Assembly: GCA_037349105.1 (NCBI GenBank)
Contig: JAYJMM010000123.1
Coordinates: forward strand, 2,170,001-2,234,000
Length of the DNA: 64,000 bases
Origin: Limnomonas spitsbergensis
Taxonomy: Eukaryota; Chlorophyta; Chlorophyceae; Chlamydomonadales
Reading direction: 5' to 3'
Part shown: positions 46,633 to 58,771 of the stretch, one piece after another
How the letters are laid out: every line of letters begins with the position of its first letter
How positions within the stretch are numbered: the first letter of the stretch is position 1
The notes under the pieces: generated by a model
Told to the model about the DNA's origin: nothing
Databases searched by the model: none
What the model saw: the letters and a program-made list of their open reading frames with translations, nothing else
Translations under genes and position numbers: made by a program

Positions 46633-49600
46633 CTAGGAGGCGTGGATGGCCTGGGAGGGCAGCAGCTCGACCTCGGGGCGCCAAGAGTCGGGGCGCAGAC
46701 CAATTGCTGCCTCCCTTCCCTCCCATAGCTGCTGGCTGCAGTGTGCCGAGGCTGCGACCTCGCAGGCCGCATGACCCACGACCCCACAGGAGTAGATAGA
46801 GTCGGCAGGCGGTAACCAGGGGGCCTCGATGGCTAGCAGCTCCTCTTCGGAGCACCAAAAGTCGGGGCATAGACCAATTGCAACCTCCCTTCCTTCCCAT
46901 GGCTGCTGGCCGCAGTCTGCCGAGGCTTCGACCTCGCAGGCCGCATGACCCACAAGCCTCCAAGTGGTGAAGGAGTTGGCAGGCGGTGTCCCAGCGCCCA
47001 GGATGGCCAGCAGCTCCTCTTCGGGGCTCCAAGCGTCAGGGTGCTGCATCGGGTGGGCGCGTGAGCAAGCCATCGCTCGCTGCGGCACAGGCGCCAGCAT
47101 GTCATTGCTCCTTGCTGCAGTGACCACCGACCACGATGACCGTAGGGCCACCGCTGCCGGCATTGGGCAGTCCTCCCCAGCCATCTGCTGCAGGTGCTGC
47201 AATAGACCCCGCCACTCTTGAGGGGCATCCGAGTCCTGAGCCTGCTCCAGGCTGTTGGAGGCTGCTTCAACCTCAGCAAGCAAAGGTTGACGCGCTGATA
47301 CAGAGGGCGGCTCAGACAGCTCTGCGAAGGGAGAGGCCGCAGGAGCCATGACCCCCCAGGGGTAGGAAGAGTTGGCAGGTGGTAGCCAAGAGGCGTGGAC
47401 GGCCTGGAAGGGGAGCAGCTCCTCCTCGGGGCGCCAAGAGTTGGAAGGTGGTTGCCAGGATGCGTGGATGACCTGGAAGGGGAGCACCTCCTCCTCGGGG
47501 CGCCAAGAGTTGGCAGGTGGTAGCCAGGAGGCCTGGACGGCCTGGAAGGGGAGCAGCTCCTCCTCGGGGCGCCAAGAGTTGGCAGGTGGTTGCCAGGATG
47601 CGTGGATGACCTGGAAGGGGAGCAGCTCCTCCTCGGGGCGCCAAGAGTTGGCAGGTGGTAGCCAGGAGGCCTGGACGGCCTGGAAGGGGAGCAGCTCCTC
47701 CTCGGGGCGCCAAGAGTTGGCAGGTGGTAGCCAGAAGGCGGGGATGACCTGGATGGCCAGCAGCTCCTCCTCGGGGCGCCAAGAGTCGGGGCGTTGACCA
47801 ATTGCAGCCTCCTTTCCTTCCCATGGCTGTTGGTCGCAGTGTGCCGCGGCTGCGACCTCGCAGGCTGCATGACCCATGACCCCCCAGATGCTGTCAGAGT
47901 CGGCAGGTGGTGGCCAGGAGGCGTGGATGGCCTGGAAGGGCAGCAGCTCGACCTCGGGGCGCCAAGAGTCGGGGCGCAGACCAATTGCTGCCTCCCTTCC
48001 CTCCCATAGCTGCTGGCTGCAGTGTGCCGAGGCTGCGACCTCGCAGGCCGCATGACCCATGACCCCACAGGAGTAGATAGAGTCGGCACGCGGTAACCAG
48101 GGGGCCTCGATGGCTAGCAGCTCCTCTTCGGAGCACCAAAAGTCGGGGCATAGACCAATTGTAACCTCCCTTCCTTCCCATGGCTGCTGGCCGCAGTCTG
48201 CCGAGGCTTCGACCTCGCAGGCCGCATGACCCACAAGCCTCCAAGTGGTGAAGTAGTTGGCAGGCGGTGTCCCCGCGCCCAGGATGGCCAGCAGCTCCTC
48301 TTCGGGGCTCCAAGCGTCAGGGTGCTGCATCGGGTGGGCGCGTGAGCAGGCCATCGCTCGCTGCGGCACAGGCGCCAGCATGTCATTGCTCCTTGCTGCA
48401 GTGACCACCGACCACGATGACCGCAGGGCCACCGCTGCCGGCATTGGGCAGTCCTCCCCAGCCATCTGCTGCAGGTGCTGCAATAGACCCTGCCACTCTT
48501 GAGGGGCATCCGAGTCCTGAGCCTGCTCCAGGCTGTTGGAGGCTGCTTCAACCTCAGCAAGCAAAGGTTGACGCGCTGATACAGAGGGCGGTTCAGACAG
48601 CTCTGCGAAGGGAGAGGCCGCAGGAGCCATGACCCCCCAGGGGTAGGAAGAGTTGGCAGGTGGTAGCCAGGAGGCGTGGACGGCCTGGAAGGGGAGCAGC
48701 TCCTCCTCGGGGCGCCAAGAGTTGGCAGGTGGTAGCCAGGAAGCGTGAACGGCCTGGAAGGGGAGCAGCTCCTCCTCGGGGCGCCAAGAGTTGGCAGGTG
48801 GTAGCCAGAAGGCGGGGATGACCTGGATGGCCAGCAGTTCCTTCTCGGGGCGCCAAGAGTCGGGGCGTTGACCAATTGCAGCCTCCTTTCCTTCCCATGG
48901 CTGTTGGTCGCAGTGTGCCGCGGCTGCGACCTCGCAGGCTGCATGACCCATGACCCCCCAGAAGCTGCCAGAGTCGGCAGGTGGTGGCCAGGAGGCGTGG
49001 ATGGCCTGGAAGGGCAGCAGCTCGACCTCGGGGCGCCAAGAGTTGGCAGGTGGTAGCCAGGAGGCCTGGACGGCCTGGAAGGGGAGCAGCTCCTCCTCGG
49101 GGCGCCAAGAGTTGGCAGGTTGTTGCCAGGATGCGTGGATGACCTGGAAGGGGAGCAGCTCCTCCTCGGGGCGCCAAGAGTTGGCAGGTGGTAGCCAGGA
49201 GGCCTGGACGGCCTGGAAGGGGAGCAGCTCCTCCTCGGGGCGCCAAGAGTTGGCAGGTGGTAGCCAGGAGGCGGGGATGACCTGGATGGCCAGCAGTTCC
49301 TCCTCGGGGCGCCAAGAGTCGGGGCGTTGACCAATTGCAGCCTCCTTTCCTTCCCATGGCTGTTGGTTGCAGTGTGCCGCGGCTGCGACCTCGCAGGCTG
49401 CATGACCCATGACCCCCCAGATGCTGTCAGAGTCGGCAGGTGGTGGCCAGGAGGCGTGGATGGCCTGGAAGGGCAGCAGCTCGACCTCGGGGCGCCAAGA
49501 GTTGGCAGGTGGTAGCCAGGAGGCCTGGACGGCCTGGAAGGGGAGCAGCTCCTCCTCGGGGCGCCAAGAGTTGGCAGGTGGTTGCCAGGATGCGTGGATG

Positions 49601-52600
49601 ACCTGGAAGGGGAGCAGCTCCTCCTCGGGGCGCCAAGAGTTGGCAGGTGGTAGCCAGGGGGCCTGGACGGCCTGGAAGGGGAGCAGCTCCTCCTCGGGGC
49701 GCCAAGAGTTGGCAGGTGGTAGCCAGAAGGCGGGGATGACCTGGATGGCCAGCAGTTCCTCCTCGGGGCGCCAAGAGTCGGGGCGTTGACCAATTGCAGC
49801 CTCCTTTCCTTCCCATGGCTGTTGGTTGGAGTGTGCCGCGGCTGCGACCTCGCAGGCTGCATGACCCATGACCCCCCAGATGCTGTCAGAGTCGGCAGGT
49901 GGTGGCCAGGAGGCGTGGATGGCCTGGAAGGGCAGCAGCTCGACCTCGGGGCGCCAAGAGTCGGGGCGCAGACCAATTGCTGCCTCCCTTCCCTCCCATA
50001 GCTGCTGGCTGCAGTGTGCCGAGGCTGCGACCTCGCAGGCCGCATGACCCACGACCCCACAGGAGTAGATAGAGTCGGCAGGCGGTAACCAGGGGGCCTC
50101 GATGGCTAGCAGCTCCTCTTCAGAGCACCAAAAGTCGGGGCATAGACCAATTGTAACCTCCCTTCCTTCCCATGGCTGCTGGCCGCAGTCTGCCGAGGCT
50201 TCGACCTCGCAGGCCGCATGACCCACAAGCCTCCAAGTGGTGAAGGAGTTGGCAGGCGGTGTCCCCGCGCCCAGGATGGCCAGCAGCTCCTCTTCGGGGC
50301 TCCAAGCGTCTGGGTGCTGCATCGGGTGGGCGCGTGAGCAGGCCATCGCTCGCTGCGGCACAGGCGCCAGCATGTCATTGCTCCTTGCTGCAGTGACCAC
50401 CGACCACGATGACCGCAGGGCCACCTCTACCGGCATTGGGCAGTCCTCCCCAGCCATCTGCTGCAGGTGCTGCAATAGACCCCGCCACTCTAGAGGGGCA
50501 TCCGAGTCCTGAGCCTGCTCCAGGCTGTTGGAGGCTGCTTCAACCTCAGCAAGCAAAGGTTGACGCGCTGATACAGAGGGCGGTTCAGACAGCTCTGCGA
50601 AGGGAGAGGCCGCAGGAGCCATGACCCCCCAGGGGTAGGAAGAGTTGGCAGGTGGTAGCCAGGAGGCGTGGACGGCCTGGAAGGGGAGCAGCTCCTCCTC
50701 GGGGCGCCAAGAGTTGGCAGGTGGTAGCCAGGAAGCGTGAACGGCCTGGAAGGGGAGCAGCTCCTCCTCCGGGCGCCAAAAGTTGGCAGGCGGTAGCCAG
50801 GAGGCCTGGATGGAAAGCAGCACCTCTTTGGGGATCCCAGTGTTGGGGTGCAGCATTGGGTTACATGGTGAGCAAGCCAGCGCAAGCTGCGGCACAGACA
50901 TCAGCAGATCCTGGCTCCTTGTTGCAGGCAGGGCCTGCATGGTGTGGTTGGAAAGAGGAGGGGGGTCAGCAGGGCCTGCATGGGGTGGTTGGAAAGAGGA
51001 GGGGGGTCAGCAGGGCCTGCATGGGGTGGTTGGAAAGAGGAGGGGGTGATCAGCAGGACCTGCATGGAGTGGTTGGAAAGAGGAGGGGGTGATCAGCAGG
51101 ACCTGCATGGAATGGGTGTAAAGAGGAGGGGGGGTCAGTAGGGCCTACATGGGGTGGTTGGAAAAAGGAGGGGGTGATCAGCAGGACCTGCATGGGGTGG
51201 TTGGAAAGAGGAGGGGGAGGATCAGCAGGACCTGCATGGGGTGGTTAAAAAGAGGAGGGGGTGATCAGAAGGACCTGCATGGGGTGGTTGGAAAGAGAAG
51301 GCGCGTACCGCGCTTTTACCTTCTGGGACCCAAATTTTATTCTTGGGGCGATATTCACCCAATTTGGGTACCAGATGGTAGTGGCGTAGCCCCGCGAATT
51401 AAATTGGGGTAAAAGCGCCTCACGCTTTTACCCCAATTTAATTCGCGGGGTTACCCGGGGGTCTCCTCCACCAAAGGTGGGATCAGCAGGGCCTGCATGG
51501 AGTGGTTGGAAAGAGAAGGGGGGGATCAGCAGGGCCTGCATGGGATGGGTGGAAATAGGAGGGGGGGATCAGCAGGGCATGCATGGGGTGGGTGGAAAGA
51601 GGAGGGGGGGATCAGGAGAGCCTGTATGGGGTGGGTGGAAGGAGGAGGGGGGGGATCAGCAGGACCTGCATGGGGTGGTTGGAAAGAGGAGGGGTGATCA
51701 GCAGGACCTGCATGGGATGGGTGGAAAGAGGAGGGGGGTATCAGGAGGGCCTGCATGGGGTGGTCCGCGTCGCACCCGCAACACCTTGGGGGGGGCGACA
51801 AGGTGCAGCACTTGCACAAAGCATTTAGAGAGAGCTGCACATGCGTTTGTCTGTCAAATGCGTATACGGTAACCATTCGTAAGGCCCGTATCAAACTCGT
51901 TTTCGCTACCCAACCTATTTGGCCCCATTTTCCCTGTGAGACTCAGTCACCTGCGCCATGTCATCATCATGCTCCAGCTCAGCAGGGTGCTCATGCGGGG
52001 CAGGATGCTGCAGCCTGATGGCAAGCGCCTCAGGGTCCTGGAGCTGGGCAGATGACCTGCAGGATCATAGAGTTGAGGGATTAGGGTTCAGGGATTGAGG
52101 GTTTCAGAGATCAGGGTTCAGGGTTCAGGGATGAGGGATAAGTGAGGATTCAGGGCTTGGGGGGCATGACCAGTTGCAGCAGCATCCAATAGATACGGAG
52201 CGAAGCCGGTGCACTCAGGCTTCAGTTCACCCATGCTGCCATCCAGGCGAGAGTCTGCGCCATACATGATGAAAACAGCAAAGCTGAAGGGGTAGGGTAG
52301 CAGGCCACATCCACATCATGATCTAAAAACACCATACGTCAGACTAAGCAAGCTCCCGGTCAATTTAATCATGGGATGGGTTTCATTCCAGATGATCTCC
52401 CAACGGTGCCATGCAGGTATTGCTGAGGCATGTGGGTGAGGAAGCATCATCATGTTTGGATGGTTGAAACGGAAGGGGGGAATGATAACATGCTCTACCA
52501 TTGCCGAAGTAAAGCAGTGTCGAAGTAAGCACTTGCTTGCTCATCAGCTCTAGCAATGATAGGAACACTCCTAGCAGTGCCGCCTCCCAATGCCAGCAAA

Positions 52601-52922
52601 AGGAGAGGGCGTGCCCCGTCCGAAAGCTCGCCCCCGGAGTGAGGTATGTGGCTGCGCAAACAACTGACCTGTTGGCATGGCTAGTCATGGCATAACCCGA
52701 CATGGAGCAGGATGGAGGCCCATGCTTCTGTACCACGCCGGGCAGCGGCGTCGTCGGGGGGGAGCAGTAGGAACAAGAGGACGAGGATGAGGAGAAATCT
52801 GAGATGTCGCCGCTGAAGTCTGAGATAGCGGAGGGATCAGCGATCTTGTGAAATTGTACATCTGCATGGAGCAAACAGTGAGGTTGTTTTGGACCACTGT
52901 TTGTCAGTGTGATGCTAGACAT
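46633..52922 (-). CDS. Repeat protein of unknown function (nested Trp-Arg-Pro-Glu repeats)
   Basis: Exons, in transcript order: 52922-52669, 52056-51951, 50934-46633, with phases 2 and 0 matched at the junctions, giving about 1,553 residues. The N-terminal 120 residues are non-repetitive: a Ser-rich segment, then SSAQLQDPEALAIRLQ and an acidic HDDDMAQ. The last exon, 1,433 codons, is wholly repetitive. Its smallest unit is 23 residues of the form SWRPEEELLPFQA...ASWLPPAN. A 153-residue unit contains WGVMGHAACEVAA...QQPWEGKEAAIG, and still larger units of 427 and 664 codons carry SPFAELSEPPSVSARQP and ASNSLEQAQDSDAP. Cys and Trp are regularly spaced. All periods are multiples of three, so the frame is kept. 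I recognise no family. The antisense frames are also open because of the repeats, but only this frame links by clean splicing to upstream exons. Confidence 0.6.
46640..50790. repeat. Nested tandem repeats: 69-base, 459-base and 1.3-2.0 kb units
   Basis: The 69-base unit (ggcgccaagagttggcaggt plus the next 49 bases) occurs in runs of two to six. A 459-base unit is seen at 48868, 49327 and 49786. A landmark in the largest unit recurs at 47003, 48284 and 50276, spacings of 1,281 and 1,992 bases. Copies are highly alike, which implies recent unequal exchange or gene conversion. Confidence 0.92.
50935..51780. repeat. Minisatellite of about 42-44 bases containing acceptor-like sites
   Basis: About 16 copies of gatcagcaggrcctgcatgg followed by ggtggttggaaagaggaggg fill the intron upstream of the repeat exon. 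On the minus (transcribed) strand each unit reads as a pyrimidine tract ending in catgcag|gccctg, which is exactly the acceptor of the exon at 50934. Confidence 0.88.
51298..51480. mobile_element. Foldback-like insertion in the minisatellite
   Basis: About 180 bases unlike the surrounding repeat interrupt it. Within them, 51390-51417 (beginning ccccgcgaattaaattgggg) and 51423-51450 are perfect inverted copies, 28 bases each, around a 5-base loop cctca. After one mismatch the pairing goes on for three more bases. I see no ORF. It may be a MITE or foldback element, or a cruciform-forming sequence of other origin. Confidence 0.6.
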
Positions 52923-55110
52923 GGGAAGTAAGCGTTAAAACTTCAAAGATCTGGGATACCGTCAGTATGGCTACTTATGTTAGGTGGTTCGACTTTTGGG
53001 GTAGCAAGTCCCAATCGTAGCACCCTCGATTACATATTATAAATGGCCTCAAATTGGATCCACAAAGGCATTGATTGAAGCACTATACATAAGTAGCAGT
53101 ACGGTATGCATGATGGTGCATGAAGACGGACATGCAGATCATGTGGCATGCATGCAGCGAGAAATGTGGGACGCGATCGGCCGGGGAAACACTGTCGGGG
53201 TGAAAGAGGTGGAAGCTGTACAACCAAGCAACTGACTGTCATGCGTCGACAGCAGATATAGGGTGGACACTACGGGTACTTCAGATTCCCAAGCAAATAA
53301 GCAATGCGAAAGTACGGCATTTTGGGCGAGTGTCTTTCTATCTCTATCTGGTCAAGAGGGTGGTCGGGATGTGGTCGGGAATTTGCAGCTCAATGCAGAG
53401 GTTCGTTGTAGGTGCGCAAGCACTTGCAGAGCTGTCGGAAAATCGAAAATTTAAAGAGGAGGACGTCATCGTTCGTGACCAAAATCTTTTCACGCACTCG
53501 AGGTTGAATGATCCAAAGACGGATGTACTCCTCACCTGCTGCTGCCTGGCTCATCTGCCTTGGCATAATTGGCACCTTGGTCGTTGTCGTCGGTACGCAA
53601 ATGCCTGCAAAGTCAGTCGGTGCATCAACAGATACGGGCATTGGGCAGTGAGATATTTAAGAGCGAGCATAATCCACGCCGCATCTATAAGCAAAATCTA
53701 CAGTATCTTTCATCCTTCTTATTCTATCTATCTGACGGACGGAGATTGAGTTGGCACAGTGAGGTAATGCAGGCGGTCCTAGGTACAGAAAGATGCTGGC
53801 TGAATCATATCATCCAGGCCGGCATGGCAGCAGATCGACATCAATGCACCAGCTAGCCAGGACTCGGCACACACAACGCATCACTGATTCATAGCTCGCA
53901 GCTAGCTATCTAGCGGGTTTATCAACTGCTCACACTGTGATGCAAGGTCTTGTTGCTTGGCTTTCCTCTGCAGAATGGGACATGGCGGTGTCTTGCGCTG
54001 AAGGCGTGCAGGCCGCCGCGGAAGGTCGTCTCTGCCGATCATGTTGTGGAATGAAATAGCAGGCATAGTTGATCCCGTCACACTCTCGTTGATGAGCGAG
54101 CTACTAGGGATGGAAGGCGACAGTTATTGAAAACAGCTAGAGATGGTATACAATCTGCGTTGTTGTTCGATACATCAGCAATTGTGCAGTATGAGCACAG
54201 ACTCGCCTTTTATGGACGCAGAAGAGAAACGGTCCACGTCACGCGATCTCGCTCGAAATCCGAAATACGTGCGCGAGGTGCAGCCCGCCATGCATGCATG
54301 GCGAATTTGTGACACCGGCCACCGGCTGGCGGCATTTCGACATCTATCGACATGTTGATTGTTGGTTCAGGTGACACAGTCCCAATGGGGGGCGTTAGGC
54401 ACATATCATGCATCCTCACGGCACCAAGTGAGGTGTGCTTCCATATGTGGCGTGTTTTCCCCGCCAAAATGCAAATCGTCGACCACCGGTAGCTGTCGGA
54501 CAGAGCCTCGCTCGGTTGTCCCTAGCTACTTGGTGGCCCCCACCACTCCCTCGGTGGTCCCACCCCAATCAATGTCATACGAACATGCAAATTCATTCAC
54601 CAATGCAGCATGCATCGCAGCCACCGAAGTCCACCCCTCGCACTCTGGCATCTTACCCCGGTGATCTTACCCGCCCGTCATGTAACCCCCGCGATCACAG
54701 ATTTCAATGTCCGACTCCCATCCAACCGCTCACAAGAAAGCTCGATTCACATGACCGGGCGGGGGCTTCCATTCGACTCCCACCCAGCCACCCAGGCCCC
54801 ATAATATTATTACTCAGGCATGAACGAGCTCGGCAGCAAGCATGCGCAACAATACTGCACGGAATGCAGTGGGTAGCGAAAAAGATGCTTGCATGGCTGT
54901 AGGTTGAGCTCATGCACGCACGACGCAGCATTCTTTTTGTAAGCGCGGCCGACTACGACATGATGCGACCGACCTAGTAGATAGCGGTGCCGGTATAGTC
55001 GGGCCTCCTGCTCTACCTTAGGCCGTCGACGGCTCGCTCATCAGCGATTCGATACTAGGCTCACTCACCAACACATAACACATACCGGTATGGCGCCAAC
55101 ATGTGAAATT

Positions 55111-55180
55111 AAGAGGGCAAGGGTGGGAGGGCAAGGGTGGGAGGGCAAGGGTGGGAGGGCAAGGGTGGGGCGGGGCCAAA
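55111..55180 (+). repeat. 17-base minisatellite
   Basis: Four copies of gggcaagggtgggaggg or close variants lie in tandem. Confidence 0.85.
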
Positions 55181-56117
55181 TAAAAGAATGCTGAATGGGC
55201 GGAGTAACGTGCATGCATGCATGCATATCGAGTGAACTAGGATACTTAGTGAAGCTACCAGCATGGACACCTACAAACTGACAAACATATGAAAGCTAAC
55301 TCTTTGTACCAGAGTAGGCTTGGGCGGGATGCTCAAGCTTAGGTGGACTGGTGGAGGACTGATGTGGTAGCTATTGTAAAGGCTTAGTCGTTTCAGAAGC
55401 CGGCGGGGCTTCCTTGCGTCAATTTTTTTTTTTTAATCTACCGGAAAAAGAGAAGATTTGATCTTTCCCCTTTTCGTGGTTTTCATGACCAACAGCCCAA
55501 TATGTTCAAACACAAAAGTAGAATGAAAGAACAAATGTTCCTTCCCTTTTTGTTCTAGGCTAGGATATGGACGAGCGAGTCGACGAGCTGGCAATTCTTC
55601 ATACTTCCTTGCACTTGTTTGGGTGGTCTATGCCTTCTACTTTTTCCGTATGTTTCTTTCCTTTCTTGTCCAGCCGTTAGTGTCTTCACCTCCCGACCAG
55701 GCATTCGGGCGCCCGCGCAGCTAAGCCTTTTGAGCTTGGCCCAAAGCGGCCAAAGGTGTAATGTTATTGACGTACGAAAGCCATCCAACGCCAAGACAAC
55801 ACACATGGCCAAGGGGGGACAACAAATAAAGTCAAAACCCCATCATAATGAAATGTCAAACGTACAAAAGACCCCTGGCTACCCCACCCCCCCCCCCCTC
55901 TGCCTCCGGAACCTAGTAAAACCTTAATTTGTCAGTAAAACATCAGAATTTAAGGAAGGGAGCGGGGTCAATTTTGATCAGCTCACCAGTGCGCTTCTAA
56001 TGGCGTTGATAAATGTAGATGGTTCACAAATGTCAAGCGGTGAAACAAAAGAATAAACCATTGCTCTAGCCACCAGCCACCTGCCATGTACCTATCCACG
56101 CTAGAGACCACGAGGTT

Positions 56118-56750
56118 TCAGAAACGAGAGGACTCATGCATGAGTGGCATCAAACTAGCATTTAACTTGAGCGCGCTGATGTGCTGCTTAAGAAGCATGG
56201 TCTTTTGCTTCTTGGGGAGCTCCTTGCCCACCACCCCTTTAAAATCCTCAACGTTGATGGCATATCTCGTCACATCTGCCTTAGTCAGCTCCTGACCAGG
56301 GTGGGCTGACTCAATGACCTCTAGGAAGTGATAACTCCTGACATAAGGGCGGATGGTACCCGCGATGCTCCCGCAGATGGTGCAAGCCACTAGTCTGTTG
56401 GTTTAAGGATTGTTGGCAGAACCCCTCTCAGCAGCCGCATATGACATTTTGTACTTCAGGGGCAGCGGGACTTGACTGCTAGCATGCCGCTGGTAGAGCC
56501 TAGTACGTTGTAGTACACACAATGCCACAAAAGCCGCATGCCTCAGCACCACTTGGCTCCAAGCTACAGGCTTCCCCAAGCACATTGGCGTAGCAAGATG
56601 TGCGCTCCGACGTGCAACCGCATAGTTGATAGCTTGATTATCTTCCCACATACATCCATGCACCTTGCACACCGTCGGCACATCCCCAACTATTAGAGGT
56701 CCATATTCTTGTTGAGCATCCTCCAACTCTTGGGGGGTGTCATCGCAAAG
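56118..56750 (-). pseudogene. Broken ORF of unknown origin
   Basis: One frame is open from about 56750 down to 56118 except for a single TAA at 56403. The first part includes PQELEDAQQEYGPLIVGDVP and a Cys/His group (CKVHGCMW); the second starts LVACTICGSIAGTIRPYV and ends in a Lys-rich stretch. A possible acceptor (ccttag) precedes it. The Cys-x2-Cys and basic residues would suit a transposase or a DNA-binding domain, but I do not recognise the family. Confidence 0.35.
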
Positions 56751-58393
56751 TGGCTAAGGCTTGGCATCATCGTCTTTGTACGGGAGCTCAGCTGACATGC
56801 TCAAGATGTGGCTAGAGGCTGGTGGAAGCTGGAGTGACCAGGGACCCCCACCAATTGGGCTAGTAGGCAGCTGAAGATGACGTCAAGAGTTCTCCCTGCC
56901 AGCTTCTCAGCTCCTCTCTTGCACTCTATCCCTGTTGGTGATTCCATAGGGCTACTAGGTTGTATGTGAATTTTTAGACCTTCAAACAATGCTCACAACA
57001 TGTTGTCATTGTTTAATTCATAGCAACTGCCAATGCAACTACACCGTGTGAGTCCATAATGGGTGTACGCACAACGGTGCATGTAATTCCGGTGCCATGC
57101 CCTCTTGCCAAAATTGCATGCCAAGAGGGGTCTGGTATTTGGTGTGGAATTTTGTATGATGCATATATGTAGCAAATGACAATGGGAATGCAACGGTGAA
57201 GCTACCGTCTCAATCTGATGTTTACTAAAATTTCCAAAAAAAGCCTTTATTTGTTAGGACCCTCCTCCCCCCCCCCACTTTGACCCTCCATAACTCCCAG
57301 CCCATGGGCCAAACTAAAACAATTTTAAGACCAGATATAGAAAGCTCTCGTCAAGCTCGACAACTTTCGATGATGGGGTGTATTCAGTTTTTTTGCCCCC
57401 CCCCCGCACATTCCTGAAGAAAAACATCAAAATTTTCAGAATTGACACATATCGGTTGCCCCCCACTATATCAACCATGCGTGGCCATACAAATATTTTG
57501 AAACCGGCTTTGGACAACTTCCATACTGTTTTCCCTTAAATATTCATGGGTTCAGTATGACATATCTGAGACTCCAGCCGCGCAACGCCGATTTTTGAAC
57601 TCATCTAACCAACGATACACGGTCAATTTAGATTGCCACTCGAGCTGATTGATTTACTGTCAAGACCGACGAGCCATTCGTGGTGTCTTCGGAGCTAAAT
57701 TGTTGTGCACCTGATCAGACCGAGCAAGTCTCCTGGATCCCGAGACAGCTGACCCCCATGGCCTCGTCTCACGGACCATGAAACAGTTAGCGGCTTGCTG
57801 AGCGTGGCCCTGTCCTCGGCAGGATGCCAAGATGAAGAGCGAAAGCAGCTAGGTGGAGACAATGCATGGCGTTACATAGCTTTGCAAAGGCAGGCATGTG
57901 CAACATGGTCATAGTGCATGGCTTGAATGATGCGTAGAACTGTCAAAACTAAAATGTCTGTCATCGACCGACCGCCTGACAGGGGAGGCCCATGTCTGGC
58001 TTGCAGCCTTGCATGGGCCTCTACCATGACAGAGTTTTGACATGGGGTCTCAGCTGGTTTTAAAGCAGGTCAAATTATGCTCGAACCAATCGTTTTAACC
58101 CGAGAGTACAAGGCCAAATGAACACGAGGAGTGAAGCATGAAGCCACGCGGAGTAATCCCCCCCGTGACAGAATGCATACATCCCTGACTTCGATGCATG
58201 GCCTCCCATCATTTCAAAGTCTCGATGGTGAACTCATATCGGCAAAGGGATCTCGTAATCTAATGAGGAAATAGCCCCCCCCGGACAGATTCCACTTAAT
58301 CCATCATGGCGTGGTTTCGATGGTCTCGATTGATTCGAAGGTGTCGATGATTAAGTGATGCCGGCTTCCGGATCCCCAAGGTGCAGCAGCGCA

Positions 58394-58771
58394 TTATTTC
58401 TGCGCCTGAACCAAATCTGCGAACAATATTAACATATTGTGAGCTGGGCAGCTACGACAGAGCTGGCATCGTTCAACAACAATCATACCGGCAAGCTCCC
58501 TGTCTAGAATCTTGTCCATCTCCTCTGCTGTAGGAGTTGCACAAGGCACCTCGGTCGCAGGCTCCTGCGCATGTGGTGCATGCTTGTGAGCACATTCGAA
58601 ACACAAATCAACAAACCGAGCCCTAAGAAGGGCTCCTCCAGAACTCACTTCTTCGGGCGTTTCTTTTATGTTCACAGCAATCGATGCTGTCTTCTTAAAA
58701 GACTCTAGCTTGTCAATTATCCTTGTTCCTACGGCACAGATCGTTTTTTGTAGAGCGGTCCACTGAATCAC
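58394..58771 (-). other. Unrecognised ORF, 125 codons, possibly exons of a small gene
   Basis: The N-terminal part (LQKTICAVGTRIIDKLESFKK) looks like an amphipathic helix; then TPEE is followed by a GTGAGT donor. A later segment begins after catgcgcag and reads EPATEVPCATPTAEEMDKIL before a GTATGA donor. It may be two or three exons of a small helical protein, but I could not find a start or a phase-consistent chain. Confidence 0.25.

Noticed and set aside
47372..50001. Plus-strand and second-frame minus ORFs (for example 648 codons at 48114-50060) over the repeat exon
   Set aside because: They stay open only because the repeat period is a multiple of three; only the long minus frame joins the upstream exons in phase.
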